Origin: Hyphomicrobiales bacterium
GTDB taxonomy: Bacteria; Pseudomonadota; Alphaproteobacteria; Rhizobiales; OSC116
Assembly (NCBI GenBank): GCA_013214985.1
Contig: JABSRY010000166.1
Location: 1-5,909, forward strand
Direction of reading: 5' to 3'
Length of the DNA: 5,909 bases
Part shown: in pieces, positions 1 to 5,695 of the stretch
Numbering within the stretch: the stretch's first letter is position 1
Layout of the letters: the number at the start of each line of letters is the position of its first letter
Translations under genes and position numbers: made by a program
The notes under the pieces: generated by a model
Databases searched by the model: none
What the model saw: the letters and a program-made list of their open reading frames with translations, nothing else
What the model was told of the DNA's origin: nothing

Positions 1-80
1 TATTATGGACATATAGCGGGCAACTGATGGTCTTATCTGATAAGCAATTAGACGATGCTTATATTAGTATATTTGCTTAA
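1..80 (+). CDS. addA: C-terminal end of AddA-like helicase-nuclease subunit (partial, 5' end outside window)
   Basis: Reading from base 3 gives 25 codons before a TAA at 78-80, with the peptide LWTYSGQLMVLSDKQLDDAYISIFA. The LWT-x-G-x-LM pattern followed by a short helix resembles the extreme C-terminus of alphaproteobacterial AddA, the UvrD-type helicase and nuclease subunit of the AddAB double-strand-break repair enzyme. The next gene, trxA, is the usual neighbour of addA in this group, which supports the call. The other two + frames hit stops within the first 30 bases. Only the tail is present, so no catalytic motif can be seen. The identity rests on a short tail pattern plus synteny. Confidence 0.72.
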   Translation, partial: LWTYSGQLMVLSDKQLDDAYISIFA

Positions 81-105
81 AGTATGTTTATTTAGTTAGA
101 ATCAC

Positions 106-134
106 TTGACGAATTGATGAATGATACTTAGATT
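106..134 (+). promoter_or_regulatory. Candidate sigma-70 promoter of trxA
   Basis: TTGACG at 106-111 matches five of six bases of the -35 consensus. A 17-base spacer leads to TAGATT at 129-134, which matches four of six bases of the -10 consensus. It lies in the 96-base gap between the addA stop and the trxA start, so trxA can be transcribed independently of addA. GATACT (123-128) is a better-looking -10 but sits only 11 bases from this -35. Prediction by eye. Confidence 0.45.
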
Positions 135-176
135 TGCAGTCTGATACCAATTTGTTAAAATAAAAAGGATAAGCAC

Positions 177-497
177 ATGGGTACTATTAAAGTAACAGAT
201 GATAGCTTTGAAGCAGATGTACTAAAATCTAGTAAATTAGTTGTCGTGGATTTTTGGGCAGAATGGTGTGGCCCCTGTAAACAGATTGGCCCTGCGCTTG
301 AAGAGCTAGCAGCAGAGTATGGTGATAAAATTGCTATTGCTAAAGTAAATATAGACGAAAACCCTAATACACCAACTCAATTTGGTGTTAGAGGTATTCC
401 GACTTTATTAATTTTTAAAGATGGCGAATTGGCAGCAACTAAAGTTGGTGCATTGCCTAAAAGCAAAATTGCCGAATGGATTGACGAAAATTCATAA
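177..497 (+). CDS. trxA: Thioredoxin
   Basis: A 106-residue cytoplasmic thioredoxin, the usual length for the family. It reduces disulfides in partner proteins and is itself recharged by thioredoxin reductase with NADPH. The active site WCGPC is at residues 30-34, with redox cysteines 31 and 34. The buried Asp is in VVDFWAEW (D25), and the cis-proline loop GIPT is at 74-76 (P75). There is no signal peptide or membrane segment. The ATG is preceded by AAGGA at 165-169, seven bases away, and translation ends in a tandem TAATAA (495-500). A candidate promoter lies upstream and a hairpin terminator follows, so it looks like a single-gene transcription unit convergent with folC. Position between addA and folC is typical for Alphaproteobacteria. 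Nothing looks truncated or degenerate. Confidence 0.97.
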   Translation: MGTIKVTDDSFEADVLKSSKLVVVDFWAEWCGPCKQIGPALEELAAEYGDKIAIAKVNIDENPNTPTQFGVRGIPTLLIFKDGELAATKVGALPKSKIAEWIDENS

Positions 498-501
498 TAA
501 T

Positions 502-517
502 ATTTAGTATACTAAAT
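502..517. repeat. 16-base perfect palindrome between the trxA stop and its terminator
   Basis: ATTTAGTATACTAAAT reads identically on both strands, with the dyad centre between 509 and 510. It begins five bases after the first trxA stop codon and ends three bases before the terminator stem. In RNA it could fold only into a weak 6-bp A/U-rich stem. A protein-binding site or a helper for antisense-side termination are possible, but in AT-rich DNA chance is a real alternative. Confidence 0.6.
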
Positions 518-519
518 TT

Positions 520-550
520 AAACCGCTATATTTTTATAGCGGTTTTTTTT
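520..550 (+). terminator. Rho-independent terminator of trxA, between convergent trxA and folC
   Basis: A perfect 11-bp stem, AAACCGCTATA (520-530) with TATAGCGGTTT (535-545), encloses a TTTT loop, and a run of eight T spans 543-550. This is a strong intrinsic terminator for + strand transcription from trxA. Read on the - strand the same stem is followed by TTT-AAA-TTT, an interrupted U-tract, so it should be a poorer terminator for folC. The last T residues overlap the folC stop codon at 549-551. Confidence 0.9.
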
Positions 551-1886
551 ATGCATTAGCATCTTCTATCAGCCGTAAAATATTGCCCGCTTGATATAAT
601 GAACCACAAATTAATATACGGGGAGGGGTTTTGCAGTCTAATTTTATTTGTTTTAACGCATCCATAATATTATGGGCAGGAGCGGCTTCTAAGCCGATAT
701 TTGTTGCAATATTGGTTAAATCGATTAGATCAAAACTATCTTCTCTGCCTTCTATATCTAAGCAAAATAATTTGGGGTTTAGTGCAATGAATGGTTTTAA
801 AAATGCATCTGCTTCTTTTGACTTTAGCATGCCGACAATCAAATATAGGGGCATTGAATGCGCTTGGTTTAGTTTCAACAATTGTTGGGCTAAGGCGATG
901 CCGCCCGCCGCGTTATGCCCACCATCTAACCATAAATGTGCTCCAGTTGGGATTAATGTATTTAATAAATTTGAATTTAACCGCTCGAAACGTGCAGGCC
1001 ATTTTACCTGCTTAAGCGCAATAGCTGTGAATGCCTCTTTAAATGTGTCACCAAGTAAATATTCGCATGCTGCAATGGCTATGGATGCATTTTGCACCTG
1101 ATGGGCACCTATTAATGCAGGCATTGGCAGGTCTAGTAAGCCTGTTTGGTCTTGATAAATTAGCCTATTATGTTCTTCATATGCTTGGAATTCTACTCCA
1201 TAACTGATCATTTTAGCATGTTTTTCTAGCGCAATTTTTTCGATCACATCGAATGCATCATCTGTTTGTGGACCGACAATAAGCGGGCAATTATCTTTAA
1301 TAATTCCTGCTTTTTCAAAGGCGATTTTTGCAATTTTATTGCCTAAATATTCGGTATGATCGATGCTAACGGGGGTAATAATGCTTAACGCGACTTCATC
1401 GATGACATTGGTTGCATCAAATCGGCCACCTAGGCCTACTTCTAATAATAGATAATCGGCCTTAACGCGAGAGAAGGCAACAAATGCCACGGCGGTTGTC
1501 ATCTCAAAAAATGTTATAGGTTCGCCATCATTAATGGCTAATACTTCTTCTAGAATATCTACAAATGCTTGTTCTTCAATATCTTGGCTGTGCGCAATAT
1601 TTGTAGCGTCAAGGGTTTGTTGTGCAAGGCTAATACGTTCGGTAAACTTTACCATATGTGGTGAAGTGTATGAATGCACTTTTTTACCATGATTTTGTAA
1701 AATATATTTCATATAGGCAAGGGTGGAGCCTTTGCCATTTGTACCAGCAATATGAATAATGGCGGGCAAGTTAGCCTGCGGATTTCCAAGCTTTGCAAGT
1801 AATTCTATTAATCTATCGAGTGAAAGATCAATAGCAATGGGATGCAGTTTATGCATCCCTTCCAAAATTATATCGCTTTTTAACAT
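549..1886 (-). CDS. folC: Bifunctional dihydrofolate synthase / folylpolyglutamate synthase
   Basis: A full-length 445-residue member of the Mur ligase-like FolC family. It ligates L-glutamate to dihydropteroate with ATP and then extends the glutamate tail of folates, in the cytoplasm. The order of motifs is the N-terminal HP-x-x-IDLSLDR segment (15-25), the P-loop AGTNGKGST (47-55), SPHMVKFTERI (75-85), EVGLGGRFDATN (149-160), the SIDHTEYLG ATPase motif (174-182) and EKAGIIK (191-197). GAHQVQNASIA then closes the central domain, and WPARFERL and LDGGHNAAG lie in the C-terminal domain. The start ATG lies 10 bases after the accD stop and lacks a clear Shine-Dalgarno sequence, which suggests coupling to accD translation. 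An in-frame ATG at codon 11 is less likely: its purine-rich GGAAGGG abuts the ATG, and it lies inside a predicted hairpin. It is the last gene of the - strand cluster. Confidence 0.96.
   Translation of the reverse strand: MLKSDIILEGMHKLHPIAIDLSLDRLIELLAKLGNPQANLPAIIHIAGTNGKGSTLAYMKYILQNHGKKVHSYTSPHMVKFTERISLAQQTLDATNIAHSQDIEEQAFVDILEEVLAINDGEPITFFEMTTAVAFVAFSRVKADYLLLEVGLGGRFDATNVIDEVALSIITPVSIDHTEYLGNKIAKIAFEKAGIIKDNCPLIVGPQTDDAFDVIEKIALEKHAKMISYGVEFQAYEEHNRLIYQDQTGLLDLPMPALIGAHQVQNASIAIAACEYLLGDTFKEAFTAIALKQVKWPARFERLNSNLLNTLIPTGAHLWLDGGHNAAGGIALAQQLLKLNQAHSMPLYLIVGMLKSKEADAFLKPFIALNPKLFCLDIEGREDSFDLIDLTNIATNIGLEAAPAHNIMDALKQIKLDCKTPPRILICGSLYQAGNILRLIEDANA
1839..1859 (-). repeat. Inverted repeat (RNA hairpin) in the 5' coding region of folC
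   Basis: GGGATGCA (1839-1846) and TGCATCCC (1852-1859) are perfect reverse complements separated by 5 bases, with five G/C pairs in the 8-bp stem. In the folC mRNA this covers codons 10-16 (G-M-H-K-L-H-P), about 28-48 bases downstream of the start A. It would bury the in-frame ATG of codon 11. The structure is plain in the sequence; any effect on translation is inference. Confidence 0.6.
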
Positions 1887-1896
1887 TGGTTTGATC

Positions 1897-2871
1897 TTAT
1901 TTTACTTCTTCTGCGGTTTCTAATTCTGCTGTTGTTCCATCGATAAGAAGCGCATTTTCAGCAACATCATCTTCTATGCTAACTTCGGCACTTTGTTCGA
2001 CAGGGTCATTTGCAGAAACACTTGGTTTGTTTAAGAACATTAAACATAAACGCGTAATGATATCGCGCATGTCGTGGCGATGCACAACCATATCTACCAT
2101 ACCATGCTCGTATAGATAGTCAGACTTTTGAAAGCCTTCTGGCAGTTTTTCGCGAATGGTTTGTTCGATAACACGTGGCCCTGCAAAGCAAATTAGCGCA
2201 TCAGGTTCGGCGATATGTATATCGCCAAGCATAGCATATGACGCGGTAACGCCGCCCGTTGTTGGGTCTGTCAGCACTACGGTGTATGGCAGATTAGCGG
2301 CACGTAATTGTTGCACCGCTACGGTGGTTCGTGGCATTTGCATAAGGGATAAAATACCCTCTTGCATGCGTGCACCGCCAGAAGATGCAAATAATACAAA
2401 ACCAGTTTTGCGTTTAATGGCTTCTTGCATGCCTACGATGATAGCCTCGCCTGCTGCCATACCCAATGAGCCACCCATGAAACCAAAATCTTGCACGGCG
2501 GTTACCAGCTCTAAACCTTTAACTTTACCAACACCAAGCTCGACACTGTCTTTATTACCAGTTTTGGTTTTAGATGCTTTTAGGCGGTCTGTGTATTTTT
2601 TTTCATCGCGAAATTTAAGCGGGTCAAGCGGTACGTCAGGCACGTCTATAGAGTCATATTTACCCTCATCAAACCAAATTTCGAACCGCTTTTTTGCGCC
2701 AATACGCATGTGATGCTGAGATTCAGGAATTACAAATTGATTTGCTTCAACATCACGATGGAAAACCATCTTGCCAGATTTTGGGCAAGTGATCCATAGA
2801 TTATCGGGCGTATCTTTTTTAGTAAGCATACCTTGTATGCGCGGTCTTACTACATTTTTAATCCAGTTCAC
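1897..2871 (-). CDS. accD: Acetyl-CoA carboxylase carboxyltransferase, beta subunit (GTG start)
   Basis: This is the beta subunit of the carboxyltransferase half of acetyl-CoA carboxylase. With AccA it moves the carboxyl group from carboxybiotin on AccB to acetyl-CoA, giving malonyl-CoA for fatty acid synthesis. From a GTG at 2871 it is 324 residues and begins MNWIKNVVRP, the usual alphaproteobacterial N-terminus. AGGAGT sits six bases upstream. An in-frame TTG at 2940 would add 23 unconserved residues. The crotonase-like carboxyltransferase core carries GGSLGMAAGE (133-142), SSGGARMQEG (163-172), TTGGVTAS (205-211) and GPRVIEQT (231-238). The zinc ribbon at 29-54 keeps only Cys29; the other three cysteine positions are Ser32, Ile48 and Ser51, a pattern I recall in alphaproteobacterial AccD. 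Residues 284-324 form an acidic, low-complexity tail beyond the core. folC follows after 10 bases. Confidence 0.96.
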   Translation of the reverse strand: MNWIKNVVRPRIQGMLTKKDTPDNLWITCPKSGKMVFHRDVEANQFVIPESQHHMRIGAKKRFEIWFDEGKYDSIDVPDVPLDPLKFRDEKKYTDRLKASKTKTGNKDSVELGVGKVKGLELVTAVQDFGFMGGSLGMAAGEAIIVGMQEAIKRKTGFVLFASSGGARMQEGILSLMQMPRTTVAVQQLRAANLPYTVVLTDPTTGGVTASYAMLGDIHIAEPDALICFAGPRVIEQTIREKLPEGFQKSDYLYEHGMVDMVVHRHDMRDIITRLCLMFLNKPSVSANDPVEQSAEVSIEDDVAENALLIDGTTAELETAEEVK

Positions 2872-2877
2872 CTGAAT

Positions 2878-2883
2878 ACTCCT
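2878..2883 (-). promoter_or_regulatory. Ribosome binding site that fixes the accD GTG start
   Basis: On the - strand AGGAGT lies six bases before the GTG at 2871-2869, a near-ideal Shine-Dalgarno sequence and spacing. This, together with the conserved MNWI start of the protein, decides in favour of the GTG over the upstream TTG at 2940. Confidence 0.85.
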
Positions 2884-2888
2884 GCTAT

Positions 2889-2916
2889 ATTTATAGTTAT
2901 TGATTTTACTATAAAT
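2889..2916. repeat. 9-bp inverted repeat just upstream of the accD ribosome binding site
   Basis: ATTTATAGT (2889-2897) and ACTATAAAT (2908-2916) are perfect reverse complements around a 10-base spacer. The right arm contains the candidate accD -10 element, and the left arm ends five bases before the Shine-Dalgarno sequence. The layout resembles an operator, or a weak A/U-rich hairpin in the accD leader. The repeat is directly visible; a regulatory role is inferred, and chance in AT-rich DNA is possible. Confidence 0.5.
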
Positions 2917-2937
2917 TAATTGTTCTAATTTATTCAA
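2908..2937 (-). promoter_or_regulatory. Candidate promoter for accD-folC
   Basis: On the - strand TTGAAT (2937-2932) and TATAGT (2913-2908) are separated by 18 bases, each close to the sigma-70 consensus. They lie in the 105-base trpA-accD gap, the only long gap in the - strand cluster. A start here would give a leader of roughly 25-30 bases before the accD GTG. AT-rich DNA produces such pairs easily, so confidence is low. Confidence 0.35.
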
Positions 2938-2976
2938 CAAACCATTTAATAATTGAGTTTGACTTTAGCAGATAAT

Positions 2977-3810
2977 CTATCTTGCTTCAATAATAGCTTG
3001 TTTTAAAGCCGTCGTTAATTTTGTCAATTGCTCAAATGTTTCGTCGGTTGCTTTGCCATTTTCATCTATTGTAGAGGGGATTATATTAACCAAAGCTGAA
3101 CCAACTACCACTCCATCTGCAAATTTTGCAATTATTGCGGCTTGTTCGGGCGTTTTAACCCCAAAACCAACTGCAATTGGCAAATCAGTTGCGGCTTTAA
3201 TGGGTATTAGTGCTTTTTCTACAACCAAAAAATCTGGGGTTACCGTGCCAGTGATGCCGTTTATTGATACATAATATAAAAATCCGCTGGTATTTTGCAG
3301 TACCTTTGGAAGACGTTTAGCGTCGGTTGTGGGCGTTGCTAAGCGAATAAAATTTATACCATTTTCTATAGCGGGCAGGCACAGCTCATCATCTGCTTCG
3401 GGTGGCAGATCAACAATGATTAGGCCATCTACGCCAGCTTCTCTTGCTTGAGCTAAAAAATCACCGCAACCCATTTTATAAATTGGGTTATAATAACCCA
3501 TTAATACGATAGGCACATCTTGGTTTACTTTGCGAAATTCTCTTACTAATTGTAATGTTTTTGCAAGTGTTTGGTTAGACGCCAATGCCCGTTGATGGGC
3601 CAATTGAATGGTAGGCCCTTCAGCCGCTGGGTCAGAAAAAGGCATGCCAAATTCAATGATATCGGCGCCTGCATCTGCAATGGTGATGAGAATTTTTAGG
3701 CTATCGTCATAATTTGGGTCGCCAGCTGCAACAAAACAATTAAGTGCTGAGCGGCCTTCTGCTTTACATTGCTCGAACTTAGCATCAAGGCGTGTGGTAA
3801 AATTTGTCAT
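2977..3810 (-). CDS. trpA: Tryptophan synthase alpha subunit
   Basis: A 277-residue (beta/alpha)8-barrel protein that cleaves indole-3-glycerol phosphate to indole and glyceraldehyde 3-phosphate. Indole passes by channel to TrpB in the alpha2-beta2 complex. Visible motifs are CFVAAGDP (25-32), IIEFGMPFSDP (51-61) with catalytic Glu53 (E. coli Glu49), the flexible active-site loop YYVSINGITG (179-188), and the phosphate-binding elements GFG (215-217) and GSAL (237-240). At the second catalytic position, Asp60 of the enteric enzyme, the sequence reads A-A-E-G, giving Glu64. The active-site fold otherwise looks intact, so I read it as functional. AAGGAAG lies about five bases before the ATG, and the gene starts 14 bases after trpB. 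The stop TAG is followed by a 105-base gap before accD. Confidence 0.97.
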   Translation of the reverse strand: MTNFTTRLDAKFEQCKAEGRSALNCFVAAGDPNYDDSLKILITIADAGADIIEFGMPFSDPAAEGPTIQLAHQRALASNQTLAKTLQLVREFRKVNQDVPIVLMGYYNPIYKMGCGDFLAQAREAGVDGLIIVDLPPEADDELCLPAIENGINFIRLATPTTDAKRLPKVLQNTSGFLYYVSINGITGTVTPDFLVVEKALIPIKAATDLPIAVGFGVKTPEQAAIIAKFADGVVVGSALVNIIPSTIDENGKATDETFEQLTKLTTALKQAIIEAR

Positions 3811-3824
3811 ATTAACTTCCTTGA

Positions 3825-5045
3825 TTATATTTCGTGGCCTAAAATTTCGGCAACTGCAAAAACATCTTTATCGCCGCGCCCACATAGATTCATGACTATA
3901 ATTTGATCTTTTGCCATTGTTGGGGCTAATTTGGCGACATAAGCCAGCGCATGGCTTGGTTCTAATGCTGGGATGATGCCTTCTAAGCGCGTGCAAAGTT
4001 TAAAGGCTTCAAGTGCTTCATTATCGGTTGCATTCACATATTCAACCCGCCCAACCTCTTTTAGCCAACTATGTTCTGGCCCAATGCCAGGATAATCTAG
4101 CCCTGCGGAAATTGAGTGACCTTCTAAAATTTGGCCGTCATCATCTTGCAAAAGATAAGTTCTGTTGCCGTGCAGAACCCCAGGTTCGCCGCCTGCTAAT
4201 GAGGCACAATGCTCATCGGTATCAAGGCCTTTACCGCCCGCTTCTACACCGTATATTTTAACTGTTTCATCGTCTAAAAATGGATGAAAAAGACCGATCG
4301 CATTTGAGCCGCCACCAATGCAGGCGACAAGCGCATCGGGTAATCTGCCTTCTTCTTCTTGAATTTGGGCTTTTGCTTCTATGCCAATAATACTTTGGAA
4401 ATCACGCACCATCATTGGGTAGGGATGCGGCCCTGCTGCCGTGCCAATTATATAAAATGTATCTTCAACATTTGCTACCCAGTCCCGCAATGCTTCGTTC
4501 ATGGCGTCTTTAAGTGTGCCTGCGCCTTGTGTTACGGCAACAATTTTTGCACCCAATAACCGCATACGAAATACGTTTGGTTTTTGGCGTTCAATATCTT
4601 TTGCGCCCATATATACGGTGCATGGCAACCCAAAACGGGCGGCTACTGTCGCTGCTGCTACCCCGTGCTGGCCTGCACCAGTTTCGGCAATGATGCGCTT
4701 TGCACCCATGCGTTTGGCAAGTAATATTTGGCCAAGGCAATTGTTGATTTTATGAGAACCTGTATGATTAAGCTCATCGCGCTTAAAGTAAACTTTTGCA
4801 CCGCCAAAATGTTCGGTTAAGCGCTCCGCAAGGTAGATTGGGCTGGGACGACCTGTGTAATATTTTGCTAAATGTGCAAGCTCTTTATCAAAGTCTGGGT
4901 CGGCTTTTGCAGTTTTATAGGCTTCTTCAAGTGCTAGAATATTGGGCATTAAAGTTTCGGCGACGAATCGTCCACCGAAAATTCCGAAAAAACCGTTTTC
5001 GTCAGGGCCTTCACGTAGGCCATTGGGCTTATTACTATCACTCAT
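3825..5045 (-). CDS. trpB: Tryptophan synthase beta subunit
   Basis: A 406-residue PLP enzyme that condenses indole from TrpA with L-serine to give L-tryptophan, in the cytoplasm. It is complete and of usual length for the TrpB1 type that pairs with TrpA. Motifs in order are FGGRFVAETLMP (23-34), HTGSHKIN (94-101) with the PLP Schiff-base Lys99, ETGAGQHG (121-128) with catalytic Glu121, the phosphate-cup loop GGGSNAIG (244-251), and NLCGRGDKD (386-394). In the last motif Cys388 stands where enteric TrpB has Ser377, which contacts the PLP ring nitrogen. I recall the Cys form in other Alphaproteobacteria. The ATG is four bases after the trpF stop, with AAAGG inside the end of trpF, so translation is probably coupled. 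trpA follows 14 bases later, as expected for 1:1 subunits. Confidence 0.98.
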   Translation of the reverse strand: MSDSNKPNGLREGPDENGFFGIFGGRFVAETLMPNILALEEAYKTAKADPDFDKELAHLAKYYTGRPSPIYLAERLTEHFGGAKVYFKRDELNHTGSHKINNCLGQILLAKRMGAKRIIAETGAGQHGVAAATVAARFGLPCTVYMGAKDIERQKPNVFRMRLLGAKIVAVTQGAGTLKDAMNEALRDWVANVEDTFYIIGTAAGPHPYPMMVRDFQSIIGIEAKAQIQEEEGRLPDALVACIGGGSNAIGLFHPFLDDETVKIYGVEAGGKGLDTDEHCASLAGGEPGVLHGNRTYLLQDDDGQILEGHSISAGLDYPGIGPEHSWLKEVGRVEYVNATDNEALEAFKLCTRLEGIIPALEPSHALAYVAKLAPTMAKDQIIVMNLCGRGDKDVFAVAEILGHEI

Positions 5046-5049
5046 ATTT

Positions 5050-5685
5050 TTAGCCTTTTACTTTTCTTATAAATTCTTCGATCAAATTTTGATCTTTAAC
5101 ACCACGTTCTATTTCAACGGCTGATGATATATCTACTACATTTATATGGGATTGAGCCATAGCTAATTCAACATTAGTAGAATTTAGACCACCCGCTAAC
5201 ATTGTTTGGCACTCAAAATTTTGATCTTCTAATAATTGCCAGTTAAATGCTTGACCATTGCCGCCCGGTAAAATAGCACCCGCAATAGGCTTTGCATCAA
5301 ATAACAATATATCGACATGTTTTTCAAAAGAACGCGCATTTAAAACGTCGTCTTCATTGGCAATGGGAACCGCCTTGATGACCTTCATTTTAGTTTTTGA
5401 CTTGATATAGTCGCATAATTCGGTGGTTTCTTGCCCATGTAGTTGGATATAGTCGGGGTTTAAACGGGCTATTTTTTCAATATCGGCTAAACTAGGATTA
5501 ACCGTAAGTATGACCGTTTTAACGGATTTAGGTGCGTGTGTGATAAGTGCATCCATAGCATTCATACTTACATATCGCGGGCTTTTTGCAAAATTATTAA
5601 AGCCAATAAAATCAGCTTTGGCGTTTACACAAATATCGATAAATTTTTGGGTTTTTATACCACATATTTTAACTAAATTGGTCAT
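5050..5685 (-). CDS. trpF: Phosphoribosylanthranilate isomerase
   Basis: A single-domain 211-residue (beta/alpha)8 isomerase that converts phosphoribosylanthranilate to CdRP by an Amadori rearrangement, two steps before tryptophan synthase. KICGIKT (6-12) holds the catalytic Cys8, and LLFDAKP (127-133) holds the catalytic Asp130. QLHG is at 81-84, the LPGGNG loop at 139-144, LAGGL at 163-167 and VVDISSAVE at 183-191. The conserved F-x-x-S-P-R segment is GFNNFAKSPRYVS (28-40), with two Asn where hydrophobic residues are usual. The chosen ATG at 5685 starts MTNLVKICG, as in the family, with AGGTGATC just upstream. An in-frame ATG at 5724 lies inside pyrF and would add 13 unrelated residues. It is 8 bases from the pyrF stop and 4 bases from trpB. 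Confidence 0.95.
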   Translation of the reverse strand: MTNLVKICGIKTQKFIDICVNAKADFIGFNNFAKSPRYVSMNAMDALITHAPKSVKTVILTVNPSLADIEKIARLNPDYIQLHGQETTELCDYIKSKTKMKVIKAVPIANEDDVLNARSFEKHVDILLFDAKPIAGAILPGGNGQAFNWQLLEDQNFECQTMLAGGLNSTNVELAMAQSHINVVDISSAVEIERGVKDQNLIEEFIRKVKG

Positions 5686-5687
5686 TT

Positions 5688-5695
5688 GATCACCT
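5688..5695 (-). promoter_or_regulatory. Ribosome binding site of trpF overlapping the pyrF stop
   Basis: On the - strand AGGTGATC is an 8-base match to the complement of the usual 16S rRNA 3' end. It shares its first two bases with the pyrF TAG stop (5696-5694) and lies two bases before the ATG at 5685. It supports the shorter trpF start and suggests that trpF translation is coupled to pyrF termination. Confidence 0.75.

Noticed and set aside
631..1101. Open frame of 156 codons on the + strand opposite folC
   Set aside because: Antisense shadow of the folC codons; no ribosome binding site or family resemblance.
1854..1856. ATG at folC codon 11 as an alternative start
   Set aside because: The purine-rich GGAAGGG directly abuts the ATG, which is too close for a ribosome binding site, and the ATG lies inside a predicted hairpin; the ATG at 1886 fits the usual length.
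2156..2713. Open frame of 185 codons on the + strand opposite accD
   Set aside because: It is antisense to a strongly supported gene, has low-complexity Ser/Pro/Thr-rich sequence and no recognisable domain.
2826..2840. Short inverted repeat GCATAC / GTATGC with a 3-base loop in the early accD coding region
   Set aside because: Only 6 bp with a very short loop; such repeats are expected by chance in this length of sequence.
2941..2976. Possible terminator after trpA
   Set aside because: No stem followed by a T-run could be found on the - strand; the sequence is simply AT-rich.
4013..5124. Several overlapping short + strand open frames opposite trpB
   Set aside because: They overlap each other and trpB, are Cys/His/Arg-rich in the manner of antisense translations, and show no start signals.
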